Source of the DNA: JAZQQB01 sp045628865
Lineage (GTDB): Bacteria > Bacillota > Clostridia > Lachnospirales > Lachnospiraceae
Assembly: GCA_045628865.1 (NCBI GenBank)
Contig: JAZQQB010000009.1
Coordinates: 24,340 to 88,339, forward strand
Direction of reading: 5' to 3'
Length of the DNA stretch: 64,000 bases
The position numbers and the translations under genes were made by a program. Shown piece after piece: positions 18,218 through 27,154 of this stretch (position 1 is its first letter; each line of letters opens with the position of its first letter). The notes under the pieces were generated by a model that saw only the letters and a program-made list of their open reading frames with translations, searched no databases and was not told the DNA's origin.

Positions 18218-18841
18218 ATGAGCGAACATATATTAACGATCAACAATAGAATATCGTATTTAAAAGCAAGTGAAAATCCGTTATCAGCAGATGTGGGTGT
18301 GATAAAAGGGGAATCACGACAGTGGTTTTTTGATGTAGGAAGCAATGAGGAAGCGTATCAACTGATTTTAAATGAATCCATAGATATCGGAATTGTGATT
18401 TCTCATTTTCATCCGGATCATATGGCAAATCTTGGAAAGATCATGGAGTCCAGAGAAGGAGGTTCATGTTTATATGTAGGGGACAATACCTTCAAATACT
18501 GCAAGATGGGAGAGGTTGTTTCAAAGGACATCTATATTGAAGATGGTTGCAAGCTTCATATTTTTCCATTACCGTCTTCTCATGCGAAAGGTTCCTTAGG
18601 ATTAGAAATAGATGAGGAATATTGTTTTTTAGGTGATGGAACGTATTCAACCAATAAGGGTGGAAAGATTGCATATAATGTACAGCTTCTACGGGAAGAA
18701 ATTAAAGTTCTTTCAGGATTGAAGGCAACATATTTTATATTAAGTCACCGGGATCCGATTGTTCAGAAAAAGGAAGATGTGCTAAAGCAGTTAAATCGAA
18801 TTTATGCTATGCGAAAAAAGGATGAGGCATATATCTACTGA
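18218..18841 (+). CDS. MBL-fold metallohydrolase
   Basis: A 207-residue metallo-beta-lactamase-fold protein with the metal motif HFHPDH and further ligand candidates in SSHAKGS, LGDGTYS and LSHRDP. It looks soluble and has no signal peptide. The ribosome site before ATG 18218 is weak. Substrate unknown; members range from thioesterases to phosphodiesterases. It starts 82 bases after the HAD gene on the far side of a strong hairpin, so it may have its own promoter. Confidence 0.8.
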   Translation: MSEHILTINNRISYLKASENPLSADVGVIKGESRQWFFDVGSNEEAYQLILNESIDIGIVISHFHPDHMANLGKIMESREGGSCLYVGDNTFKYCKMGEVVSKDIYIEDGCKLHIFPLPSSHAKGSLGLEIDEEYCFLGDGTYSTNKGGKIAYNVQLLREEIKVLSGLKATYFILSHRDPIVQKKEDVLKQLNRIYAMRKKDEAYIY

Positions 18842-18869
18842 AACACTTATTTGTGATAAGAGCTTTTTC

Positions 18870-18898
18870 TTGTCATAAGAAAGTGATAATTGTATAAT
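18870..18898 (+). promoter_or_regulatory. Sigma-A-type promoter of the ThyX-like gene
   Basis: TTGTCA (18870-18875) and TATAAT (18893-18898) with a 17-base spacer, 48 bases upstream of the start codon. Confidence 0.7.
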
Positions 18899-18945
18899 GC
18901 AAATACGTATATGTTATTTAGAAAAGCAAGTATGAGGGGGAAAGT

Positions 18946-20160
18946 ATGGTTAGTGTACAGGCAATTGCAGTAACAAGAGAAATTGAGAATCTTTCACCAA
19001 TACAGATGAATGATTCTCTTACAATATTATCAGGCAAGTTTGGTGGGACTTGTTATGCAAAGGAAGGGTATGAAACCATCAAGACTCAACCAATTGAGAA
19101 AGCATTATCCAGAGCTGAGAATACAGCAAAGAGCGGACACCATTCTGTTTATCAGCATGGTTGTGTTACTATGGAAGTAAAGTGTTCGAAGATGCTTGCA
19201 ATGCTTTTAAACTCTATTGGTATTTCCAATACATCTGAAAAAAGTGCGAGATATACAAAGATGCAGCCGAAAAGTGCGTTAGAAGAAAAACTGTATTACA
19301 AGTGGCATGATATTTTTGTAAAATTGATCAATGAAGAATATCAGGACACCTTTACAGAAAAAGAAGTCGATAAGTTAGCATTTGAAAATGCAAGATATAT
19401 GATTTCTGTATTTACACCAACTTCAATGGTATATACTTTACCATTTAGAAATATTTTCTACGTACTTGATTGGTGTGAGGGAATGATTGAAAATCTGTCA
19501 AAGTTAGAAGGGGGCTTTAATCAAAAACTTAGAGAAGAGTTGATAGAGCTTGTAGATGCACTTTCTGGTGTGGTTGGAGATAAGAGAAACTTTCATGATA
19601 ATAAAAAAGAGCATTTTCGATTTATGCCTTATCAGGCAACTGGTGAGTTAGAGGATGATTCCTTACCTTATTATGGAGATGTGTATACTTCAAATTATCT
19701 GGCGTCCTTTGCATGTATTGCCCAGGAGCAGCGTCATAGAACACTTCGCGTTAAGATTAATTTTTCTGGAAAAGATGCAGAGGAATATGGTTTCTATGTT
19801 CCTGAGATGATCAAAAATACGGTGTATGAACAAGGTTGGATTGAAGATTTACGTTCTGTGAAAGAATACTATCCTCAAGCAACATTGTTATTTGTCACAG
19901 AGCAGGGTATTTTTGAGGATTTCCAGTTAAAGTGTAAGGAACGTATGTGTGGACGTGCGCAGCTTGAAATTATGAAGTTAAATGAATGGATGACTGAACA
20001 GTTTATGGACCATAAAGAATGTCTATCAAGGGCTAATCAGAAGAGGTTGGAGTGTATGACACCAAATGGGGATGTATGTCCAAGATGTATGTTCAAGGAC
20101 TTTGCCTGTCAGGAAGGTTGTAAATGGGGACCTAAGGGTGCACTTAACAGATTGATTTAA
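18946..20160 (+). CDS. Two-lobed ThyX-like (flavin-dependent thymidylate synthase family) protein
   Basis: A 404-residue protein, about twice the usual ThyX length (~220). Residues ~50-180 align by eye with a complete ThyX: GHHSVYQH (usual GHxSxxEH), the substrate-binding SEKSARY at 97-103, and FTPTSMVYTLPFRNIFYVLDW. The RHR triplet normally just before SxRY is replaced by NSIGIS. Residues ~248-350 resemble a second lobe with RHR at 263-265 but no SxRY. The C-terminus carries a Cys cluster (C370, C378, C381, C388, C392; CPRCMFKDFACQEGC). ThyX makes dTMP from dUMP using FAD and methylenetetrahydrofolate. Whether this form is active cannot be decided here; no other thymidylate synthase is in the window. 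Confidence 0.75.
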   Translation: MVSVQAIAVTREIENLSPIQMNDSLTILSGKFGGTCYAKEGYETIKTQPIEKALSRAENTAKSGHHSVYQHGCVTMEVKCSKMLAMLLNSIGISNTSEKSARYTKMQPKSALEEKLYYKWHDIFVKLINEEYQDTFTEKEVDKLAFENARYMISVFTPTSMVYTLPFRNIFYVLDWCEGMIENLSKLEGGFNQKLREELIELVDALSGVVGDKRNFHDNKKEHFRFMPYQATGELEDDSLPYYGDVYTSNYLASFACIAQEQRHRTLRVKINFSGKDAEEYGFYVPEMIKNTVYEQGWIEDLRSVKEYYPQATLLFVTEQGIFEDFQLKCKERMCGRAQLEIMKLNEWMTEQFMDHKECLSRANQKRLECMTPNGDVCPRCMFKDFACQEGCKWGPKGALNRLI

Positions 20161-20166
20161 ATTGAA

Positions 20167-20194
20167 TGGGGACGAGAAATATTTCTCGTCCCCA
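20167..20194 (+). other. Perfect 28-bp palindrome after the ThyX-like gene
   Basis: TGGGGACGAGAAAT followed directly by ATTTCTCGTCCCCA. As RNA it folds into a very stable hairpin, but no T tract follows (AACGTCTTC). Role could be 3'-end stabilisation or a factor-independent end with poor U-run. Confidence 0.6.
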
Positions 20195-20303
20195 ACGTCT
20201 TCTATGACATTTTAGAATTAAAAATGTATATTTCAGAGGTTATCCCTTTTTCTTTATAAGGGATTTGATATGATTGCTATATCAAGAAGAAAGGAAACAA
20301 TGA

Positions 20304-21047
20304 ATGGAAATTAGTCTCATATTTTGTATTACAGTTGTTGTAGCATTATTGATTTGTATTTCAATTTTTGTTCGAATGCTGAAGAATTTGAGAAATGATT
20401 ACGATACGGTGATTGCCAGCTATCAGAATCTAGAAATACTAAATCAGACCTTAAGAGCTCAGAGGCATGATTACATGAATCATCTTCAAGTGGTGATCAG
20501 TATGATTGAGCTAGAGGAATACGATAATCTTAAAGATTATTTGGAACCAGTTTATCAAGATATTCAGAAAACGGGAAAAGCACTGAAAACTTCTAAGCCA
20601 GCAGTCAATGCTTTGTTGGCAGTAAAAGCCAATGAAACAAAGACAAAGGGAATTGATATGTATCTTCAAATCAAATCGAATTTAAAGGAACTGCATATTC
20701 CTGATTGGGAGCTTTGCAAGGTATTATCTAATATTATTGATAATGCAGCCACGGCATTAGATGGAAGTCAGAAAGAAAAAAAAGAGATTATTGTAGATGT
20801 AACAGAAGACCAGGATAGATACATTTTTGAGATATCCAATAACGGACCCAAAATTCCAGATGAAATGCAAAAACAGATATTCCAATATGGAGTAACTTCT
20901 AAAAAAGAAGAGGGACATGGAATAGGGTTAGCCATTGTTGATAAGGTAGTGAAAGATTATCATGGAGAAATTAAGCTTTCTTCGGATGATAAAGAAACAA
21001 AATTTATCGTTGTTTTTGATAAAAAGACAGGAGGTGAAAGCAAATGA
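20304..21047 (+). CDS. GHKL sensor histidine kinase (Spo0B/citrate-sensor-like core)
   Basis: A 247-residue kinase with one N-terminal membrane helix (ISLIFCITVVVALLICISIFV) and almost no extracellular part. A Spo0B-type dimerisation helix carries the probable phospho-accepting His in LRAQRHDYMNHLQVV, and a HATPase_c domain follows (LSNIIDNAATAL; EISNNGPKIP; GHGIGLAIVDKV). Its last codons overlap the nfeD start by 4 bases (ATGA). The LytTR response regulator that should be its partner is the fourth gene of the same operon, after nfeD and floA. With no sensor domain of its own, it may sense membrane state through those neighbours (inference). Confidence 0.88.
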   Translation: MEISLIFCITVVVALLICISIFVRMLKNLRNDYDTVIASYQNLEILNQTLRAQRHDYMNHLQVVISMIELEEYDNLKDYLEPVYQDIQKTGKALKTSKPAVNALLAVKANETKTKGIDMYLQIKSNLKELHIPDWELCKVLSNIIDNAATALDGSQKEKKEIIVDVTEDQDRYIFEISNNGPKIPDEMQKQIFQYGVTSKKEEGHGIGLAIVDKVVKDYHGEIKLSSDDKETKFIVVFDKKTGGESK

Positions 21048-21517
21048 ATACATTTGAAACCATCGGATTGATTTTATTGATTTTAGGTTTGATTCTGGTT
21101 TTCATTGAAATGCTTTTACCGGGCTTCGGTGCACCGGGAATATCGGGTGCCATCTGCCTGGTTGTGGGCATAGGAATGATGACGAAAACATTGGAGCAGA
21201 CGTTGACACTTGCCATTATTGTAGTGGTGGCAATTGCTGTGATGATGACCATTGTCGTTTTGTTTTTTCATCGTGGACGAGATCGATCGCCAATTAAGTT
21301 ACAGGAGAAGATGGAAGCTCCAGAGGGATTTTTAAATGAGTCAGATATTAAGTATCTAGTTGGTAAGGAAGGTGTTGCATTAACCGATTTAAGACCAGCA
21401 GGAAAATGTGATATTGATGGTATAACCTTTGATGTAAGATCAGAGGGGCAATACATCAACAAGGGATCAGTTATCAAAATTGTTCGAGTTGAAGGAAATA
21501 CATTGATTGTTAAATAG
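21044..21517 (+). CDS. NfeD-family membrane protein
   Basis: A 157-residue short NfeD: N-terminal helices (IGLILLILGLILVFIEMLLPGFGAPG and two further hydrophobic stretches to residue ~77) and a C-terminal OB-fold (VGKEGVALTDLRPAGKCDIDG...VIKIVRVEGNTLIVK). NfeD proteins partner with flotillin-like proteins in membrane microdomains. It overlaps the kinase gene and is followed 22 bases later by floA, the standard nfeD-floA pair. Confidence 0.9.
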   Translation: MNTFETIGLILLILGLILVFIEMLLPGFGAPGISGAICLVVGIGMMTKTLEQTLTLAIIVVVAIAVMMTIVVLFFHRGRDRSPIKLQEKMEAPEGFLNESDIKYLVGKEGVALTDLRPAGKCDIDGITFDVRSEGQYINKGSVIKIVRVEGNTLIVK

Positions 21518-21539
21518 AGCATGATAAGGAGTGAGGATA

Positions 21540-22532
21540 ATGGAAATTAAGATAGCGATTATTTCAGTAGTTGCATTGGTTTTGTTATTGTTTTTTACAT
21601 TTGTACCAGTAGGATTGTGGATTTCAGCAATTGCATCAGGAGTTAAGATTGGTATTTTTGACCTAGTTGGAATGAGACTTAGACGTGTTAGACCATCTAG
21701 CATTGTACTTGCATTGATCAAGGCAACTAAGGCAGGATTAACCTTAAAAGCGAATCAGTTAGAGGCACATTATTTAGCTGGAGGTAGTGTAGATCAGGTA
21801 GTAAATGCATTGATTGCTGCAGAACGTGCAGGAATTCAGTTGTCATTTGAAAAAGCATCTGCAATTGATCTTGCCGGTAGAAATGTTTTTGAAGCAGTTA
21901 AGATGAGCGTAACACCAAAGGTTATTGAAACTTCTGTAATCTCAGCAGTTGCAAAAGACGGAATTGAATTGATGGTAAAAGCAAGAGTTACTGTTCGAAC
22001 AAATATTGACAGATTGATCGGTGGTGCTGGTGAAGATACAGTTCTTGCTCGAATTGGTGAAGGTATTGTTACTACAGTAGGTTCTGCACAGACTCATAGT
22101 GAAGTGTTGGAGAATCCAGATGAAATTTCAAAGGTTATTCTTCAAAAGGGATTGGATGCAGGTACTGCATTTGAAATCATTTCTATTGATATTGCTGATA
22201 TTGATATTGGAAGAAACGTTGGAGCGAACTTATTAAGTCTTCAGGCTGAGGCAGATAATAAGATTGCACAGGCAAGAGCTGAGGAAAGACGTGCAATGGC
22301 GGTTGCATTAGAGCAAGAAATGAAGGCCGATGTAGTAAAAGCAAAGGCAGACGTTGTCAGAGCTGAAGCAGAGGTTCCTAAGGCACTTGCAGAAGCACTT
22401 AGAAATGGAAATATTGGTGCAATGGATTACTATACAATGAAAAATGTTATTGCTGATACAGAAATGAAAACTGGAATTCAGAATGCAACAAATGCCTATG
22501 CCAGCAACAAAGAAAATGACAAGAGAGAATAA
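21540..22532 (+). CDS. floA: Flotillin-like protein FloA
   Basis: A 330-residue flotillin-like scaffold of membrane microdomains (YqfA/FloA family, usual ~331 residues). N-terminal hydrophobic hairpin (VVALVLLLFFTFVPVGLWI), SPFH/PHB core (GIELMVKARVTVRTNIDRLIGG), and the EA-repeat tail (QARAEERRAMAVALEQEMKA). ATG 21540 has AAGGAG (21527-21532) 7 bases upstream; the GTG at 21531 overlaps this site and is rejected. It sits between nfeD and the response regulator gene. Confidence 0.95.
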   Translation: MEIKIAIISVVALVLLLFFTFVPVGLWISAIASGVKIGIFDLVGMRLRRVRPSSIVLALIKATKAGLTLKANQLEAHYLAGGSVDQVVNALIAAERAGIQLSFEKASAIDLAGRNVFEAVKMSVTPKVIETSVISAVAKDGIELMVKARVTVRTNIDRLIGGAGEDTVLARIGEGIVTTVGSAQTHSEVLENPDEISKVILQKGLDAGTAFEIISIDIADIDIGRNVGANLLSLQAEADNKIAQARAEERRAMAVALEQEMKADVVKAKADVVRAEAEVPKALAEALRNGNIGAMDYYTMKNVIADTEMKTGIQNATNAYASNKENDKRE

Positions 22533-22549
22533 TAAAGTAGGTACTAGTA

Positions 22550-23296
22550 ATGATCAAAGTTATGGTGATTGAGGATGAACCAGAAATCAGAAGATTGCTT
22601 ATAAAAATGATAGAAAGAAAGGAAGGCTTCACAGTTGTCTGTGAGGCCGATTCCAATATGCAGGCAGTTTCTCTTTTTACTGTGAATCGTCCACAGGTTG
22701 TTTTTGTAGATGTGGATTTAAATGGGGAAAATGGATTAGAGTGTGCAAAAGTTTTGACTGAAATCGATCCAAAGGTAAAGATTATTTTTGCAACTGCACA
22801 TAGTGAATATATGGCTAATGCATTTGAAATATATGCATTTGATTATTTGTTAAAACCATTCAAAATTGAGCGAATCATGAAAACTCTTTCCAAAATTGAA
22901 GAGATGAATCTGGCAGCTGAGAAAGAAGGAAATGATTCATTGGTGCAGATCTCTGCGAAAAGTGACGAAGATGATAAGTTATTGATTAAGGGAAAGGAGC
23001 AGGTCTTTTTCATAGAGAAAAAGGATATTGTTTTTGTGGAGCGTGAAAACAGTGTTACTAATATTATAACTTTGGAAGACTCTTATCATACCTCTACATC
23101 CTTAAGTGATTTAGAGGAAAAACTTCCAGAGAATCAGTTTATGCGCTGCCATAAATCTTATATTATCAATGTGAAAAAAATCAGTTCTGTAGAGCCATAT
23201 GGAAGATGGACCTATGTGGTTCACTTTAAGGGTATGAAAGAAACAGCATTGATCACACATGAAAAGTATAATGAGATTAAGGATCGATATTTGTAA
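22550..23296 (+). CDS. LytTR-family response regulator
   Basis: 248 residues: receiver domain (VIEDEPE; Asp in VFVDVDLNGENG; Lys in YLLKPFK) and a C-terminal LytTR DNA-binding domain (DIVFVERENSVTNIITLED...FMRCHKSYIINVKKISSVEPYGRWTYVV). It is the likely partner of the GHKL kinase at 20304, with nfeD-floA between them, all on one strand with gaps of at most 22 bases. A terminator follows. Confidence 0.92.
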   Translation: MIKVMVIEDEPEIRRLLIKMIERKEGFTVVCEADSNMQAVSLFTVNRPQVVFVDVDLNGENGLECAKVLTEIDPKVKIIFATAHSEYMANAFEIYAFDYLLKPFKIERIMKTLSKIEEMNLAAEKEGNDSLVQISAKSDEDDKLLIKGKEQVFFIEKKDIVFVERENSVTNIITLEDSYHTSTSLSDLEEKLPENQFMRCHKSYIINVKKISSVEPYGRWTYVVHFKGMKETALITHEKYNEIKDRYL

Positions 23297-23364
23297 TTGT
23301 TCAGAGCTATGCGCATGGATTTGAAATAGTTACCGTTATATATGACAAATAAAATAATAGGGAT

Positions 23365-23392
23365 AAAAAAGAGTGCGAAGCACTCTTTTTTT
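23365..23392 (+). terminator. Terminator of the kinase-nfeD-floA-regulator operon
   Basis: AAAAAAGAGTGC (23365-23376), a GAA loop, then GCACTCTTTTTTT. Symmetric A/T tracts allow function in both directions. Confidence 0.92.
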
Positions 23393-23549
23393 GTCTGACA
23401 ATGTCGATTTTTGACGGAAAGTGAAAAGCGAAAGTACAATATGTTGCTTTATTTTATTTAAAATATCGTTTATAATGAGTTGATAGAGTGAAAATAGAGT
23501 AACCACACTCTGTATACTATCACTGAATCATATCATTGGAGGATCGCTT

Positions 23550-26021
23550 ATGAAAAATACGCCAAAGGCTAAAGTTCCGTTTGATAAGGAGCATTTTAAA
23601 CAGGAAGTCATTACTAATTTAAAGACTTTATACAGAAAAAGTATTGATGAAGCAACCGATCAGCAGATCTTTCAGGCAGTTGCTTATGCATTAAAGGATG
23701 ATATAGTAGATCAGTGGATGGAAACCCAAAAAAAATATGCTCAGCAGGATGTAAAATATGTATATTACATGTCCATGGAATTTTTGATGGGTAGAGCACT
23801 TGGAAATATGATGATCAATATCCAGGCATATGATGAGATAAAAGCGGCATTGGAGGAACTGGGACTTGATCTAAATGTGATTGAAGATCAGGAGCCAGAT
23901 GCAGCTTTAGGAAATGGTGGCTTGGGACGTTTAGCAGCCTGCTTTTTGGATTCTCTTGCAACCTTAAATTATCCTGCATATGGTTGTGGTATTCGATATA
24001 AATACGGAATGTTTAAGCAGGAAATTCAGAATGGATATCAGGTTGAAGTGCCGGATAACTGGCTTGTGGATGGAAATCCTTTTGAACTTCGTCGGCCAGA
24101 ATATGAAAAAGAGATTCGCTTTGGCGGATATGTAAGAGTAGAAAAGGATGAAAATGGCAGAGATCATTTCATTCAGGAAAATTATCAGGCGGTTAAAGCA
24201 ATTCCATATGATATTCCTATTGTTGGTTATGGAAATGGTGTTGTAAATACCCTTCGAATTTGGGATGCACAGCCAGTTAACTGTTTCCAGTTAGATTCTT
24301 TTGATAAGGGAGATTATCAAAGAGCTGTTGAACAGGAAAATTTAGCAAAGAATATTGTAGAGGTTCTTTATCCAAACGATAATCATTATGCAGGTAAGGA
24401 ATTACGATTAAAACAGCAGTATTTCTTTATTTCAGCTTCTGTTCAGTCAGCAGTTGCAAAGTATTTAAAGTCCCATAAGGATATTCGCAAGTTCTATGAG
24501 AAGGCAACCTTTCAGTTAAATGATACACATCCAACAGTTGCTGTTGCAGAACTGATGCGTGTTTTGATGGATGATTATGGATTAAACTGGGAAGAGGCGT
24601 GGGAAGTAACAACAAAGACTTGTGCATATACCAACCATACCATTATGGCGGAAGCCCTTGAGAAATGGCCAATTGAATTATTCTCAAGACTGCTTCCAAG
24701 AATTTATCAGATTGTGGAAGAAATCAACCGTCGATTCTTACTAGAGGTTGAAAAGAAATATCCAGGCAATCAGGAAAAAGTGCGTAAAATGGCAATTATT
24801 TACGATGGTCAGGTTAAAATGGCACATTTAGCCATTGTTGCAGGTTTTTCTGTGAATGGTGTTGCAAGACTTCATACAGAGATTTTGAAAAATCAGGAGT
24901 TACGTGATTTTTATGAAATGTTTCCTGATAAGTTTAATAATAAAACCAATGGTATCACACAAAGAAGATTCTTGCTTCATGGAAATCCATTGCTTGCAAG
25001 CTGGGTAACAGATCATGTGGGATATGACTGGATCACCAATCTGCCAGCCATTGAAAAGCTAAAAATATATGCAGAGGATCCAAAAGCTCAGGCTGAGTTT
25101 ATGAATATCAAGTATAAAAACAAGGTTCGTTTAGCAGAGTATATCAAAGAACACAATGGCATTGATGTAGATCCAAGATCCATGTTTGATGTTCAGGTTA
25201 AGAGACTTCATGAGTATAAACGCCAGTTATTGAATATTTTGCATGTAATGTACTTGTATAACGAAGTAAAGGCACATCCAGATATGCCGTTTGTACCAAG
25301 AACATTTATTTTTGGTGCCAAAGCGGCAGCAGGCTATAAGACAGCAAAGCTTACAATTAAGCTGATCAATTCTGTAGCAGATGTGATCAACAATGACAGT
25401 TCTATCAATGGAAAAATCAAGGTTGTATTTATTGAGAACTATCGTGTATCCAATGCAGAGCTTATTTTTGCAGCAGCAGATGTTTCTGAACAGATTTCGA
25501 CAGCAAGTAAAGAAGCATCTGGAACTGGTAATATGAAATTTATGCTAAATGGTGCGTTAACTCTTGGAACAATGGATGGTGCGAACGTTGAAATTGTAGA
25601 AGAGGTTGGAGAAGACAATGCCTTTATTTTTGGATTATCATCAGACGAAGTAATTCGTTATGAGAATCAGGGTGGGTATGATCCATCTGAGGTATTTAAC
25701 AACAATCCAGCAGTACGTCAGGTTTTGATGCAGCTGATCAATGGAACCTATGCGCCAAATGATCCAGATCTTTTCAGACCACTATATAACTCCTTGTTAA
25801 ATACAATGGAGGGTGGAAAAGCAGATAGATACTTTATTTTAAAGGATTTCGATTCCTATAGGGAAGCACAGCAGAAGGTTTCAAGAGCCTATGAGAATCA
25901 GGCAGGCTGGGCAAAGAGTGCAATCTTAAATGTTGCCAGTGTTGGAAAGTTTTCATCAGATAGAACCATTGAGGAATATGTGAATGATATCTGGAAGTTA
26001 GATAAGGTGAAAATGAAATAA
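23550..26021 (+). CDS. glgP: Glycogen/alpha-glucan phosphorylase
   Basis: GT35 phosphorylase that releases glucose-1-phosphate from glycogen or maltodextrin using phosphate and PLP. 823 residues, normal for the family. Signatures: EDQEPDAALGNGGLGRLAACFLDS split around the conserved GNGGLGRLAAC, the PLP-lysine region SGTGNMKFMLNGALTLGT, and the MSMEFLMGRALGN N-terminus. RBS GGAGGA precedes the ATG. Monocistronic between two terminators. Suggests the organism stores glycogen. Confidence 0.97.
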   Translation: MKNTPKAKVPFDKEHFKQEVITNLKTLYRKSIDEATDQQIFQAVAYALKDDIVDQWMETQKKYAQQDVKYVYYMSMEFLMGRALGNMMINIQAYDEIKAALEELGLDLNVIEDQEPDAALGNGGLGRLAACFLDSLATLNYPAYGCGIRYKYGMFKQEIQNGYQVEVPDNWLVDGNPFELRRPEYEKEIRFGGYVRVEKDENGRDHFIQENYQAVKAIPYDIPIVGYGNGVVNTLRIWDAQPVNCFQLDSFDKGDYQRAVEQENLAKNIVEVLYPNDNHYAGKELRLKQQYFFISASVQSAVAKYLKSHKDIRKFYEKATFQLNDTHPTVAVAELMRVLMDDYGLNWEEAWEVTTKTCAYTNHTIMAEALEKWPIELFSRLLPRIYQIVEEINRRFLLEVEKKYPGNQEKVRKMAIIYDGQVKMAHLAIVAGFSVNGVARLHTEILKNQELRDFYEMFPDKFNNKTNGITQRRFLLHGNPLLASWVTDHVGYDWITNLPAIEKLKIYAEDPKAQAEFMNIKYKNKVRLAEYIKEHNGIDVDPRSMFDVQVKRLHEYKRQLLNILHVMYLYNEVKAHPDMPFVPRTFIFGAKAAAGYKTAKLTIKLINSVADVINNDSSINGKIKVVFIENYRVSNAELIFAAADVSEQISTASKEASGTGNMKFMLNGALTLGTMDGANVEIVEEVGEDNAFIFGLSSDEVIRYENQGGYDPSEVFNNNPAVRQVLMQLINGTYAPNDPDLFRPLYNSLLNTMEGGKADRYFILKDFDSYREAQQKVSRAYENQAGWAKSAILNVASVGKFSSDRTIEEYVNDIWKLDKVKMK

Positions 26022-26047
26022 AAAGATCCGTGGTATAGGATTATCAC

Positions 26048-26078
26048 AAAAGGGGCTGTTTTTTACAGTCCCTTTTAA
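26048..26078. terminator. Bidirectional terminator between glgP and the convergent PH-domain gene
   Basis: AAAAGGGGCTGT (26048-26059) pairs with ACAGTCCCTTTT (26065-26076) with one G-U. The A- and T-rich flanks let it serve both convergent genes. Confidence 0.85.
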
Positions 26079-26089
26079 AATGCGTTACA

Positions 26090-27154
26090 TTATAGATATG
26101 GTTCCAAAATAACATGCTTAGGCGCAGCACTAACCGGAATACTGGCATCCATAGCATACGGATTATTATCGGTATATGGATTATCTGCATATGGATTATC
26201 TGCATATGGATTATCGGTATGCTGCTGATTATATGATGCTTCTACACCAGATAAAGCTGGGTGAATTAAATATGCAGGCATTTTTTCTTCGTCATCTAAG
26301 TTTAGAAAAAATTCATCAACATCATCGGGTCTTTCATCAGGTTGTTCCCAACTGTTAGTTAGAAGCTGATTTGATTCAGATGCATTTAAAACCCTTGGCC
26401 CTTGCGCCATCTTATTGGATTCGAACTGATCGGAATAGGATCTGGAGATGGAGTCAACTGATATAGAAGATATATGATGAAACAGATCTTTATAACCGTC
26501 TAGCGATGAGGTTTGAACTGCGTTTTCAGTTTCGTGATTACCAACAGCTTCCTGATAGGCATTATATTCTTTTAGGATAATATTGTACGCATATTCGTAA
26601 CGCTTAATATTGTAAAGCCGGATTCGTTTGGAAGAACACCTTTTCTGCTCTTTCACACTATGCTTATTTCGTGGAGAAATTGGCATTCCATTATAAAGTT
26701 TTTTTTCAAGGTTATCAAATTTTAAGATAATATCACCAACATCAAAGAGAGAATCATAAAAGCTGCGGTCAACAAAGTGAGAATTCAAAGTACGGATTGG
26801 AAAGCTATAATGCAATACACCATGTATTCCCTGAAAGATATGAACACGATGTCTGGTAACAATAAAATAACTGTTTCGATAATTCAACATACCACGAATC
26901 AAAGTAATACAAAAATGAGTGAAAGGGATCAAATTTATTATTAAAATTGTAGTGGCAACTATAGGATTTTTGAATAAGCCAAAATGTGTTGTGCCTGTAA
27001 GAACAACAAAATGATAGAATTCAAATGCCAATAATAATAAAAGACTTAATAAGCTTTTGTTAAAGATACTTTCTATAAGTGTAACTGTTTTATCTGGTTT
27101 CCCTTGCCATAAAATCTTTTCCTCTGGAGCAATTTCAGAAAAATAGTTGTACAT
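26090..27154 (-). CDS. Membrane protein with bacterial PH domain and NPYAD repeat tail
   Basis: 354 residues on the minus strand with TTAGGAG upstream of the ATG. The N-terminus (EEKILWQGKPDK) followed by two membrane helices and a segment YFIVTRHRVHIFQGIHG...VDRSFYDSLFDVGDIILKF fits the bPH2/YdbS type of bacterial pleckstrin-homology domain. The C-terminal ~180 residues are polar and probably disordered, and include four tandem Asn-Pro-Tyr-Ala-Asp-like units. Function unknown; YdbS-type proteins are often linked to membrane stress. No related gene is adjacent. Confidence 0.7.
   Translation of the reverse strand: MYNYFSEIAPEEKILWQGKPDKTVTLIESIFNKSLLSLLLLLAFEFYHFVVLTGTTHFGLFKNPIVATTILIINLIPFTHFCITLIRGMLNYRNSYFIVTRHRVHIFQGIHGVLHYSFPIRTLNSHFVDRSFYDSLFDVGDIILKFDNLEKKLYNGMPISPRNKHSVKEQKRCSSKRIRLYNIKRYEYAYNIILKEYNAYQEAVGNHETENAVQTSSLDGYKDLFHHISSISVDSISRSYSDQFESNKMAQGPRVLNASESNQLLTNSWEQPDERPDDVDEFFLNLDDEEKMPAYLIHPALSGVEASYNQQHTDNPYADNPYADNPYTDNNPYAMDASIPVSAAPKHVILEPYL
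26159..26221. repeat. Tandem 15-bp repeats encoding (D)NPYAD units
   Basis: Four near-identical 15-bp units (ATATGGATTATCTGC and close variants on the plus strand) lie within the 3' part of the PH-domain gene. They keep the reading frame and encode NPYAD/NPYTD five-residue units. Unit number could vary between strains by slippage. Confidence 0.85.

Noticed and set aside
23511..23520. CTGTATACTA before glgP as a further GntR operator
   Set aside because: Only the central GTATAC matches; the flanks differ from TTGTATACAA, and a TATACT alone is common in AT-rich promoter regions.
26159..26221. Short regular repeats considered as a CRISPR array
   Set aside because: The 15-bp units are contiguous, lack spacers and keep the reading frame of a protein.
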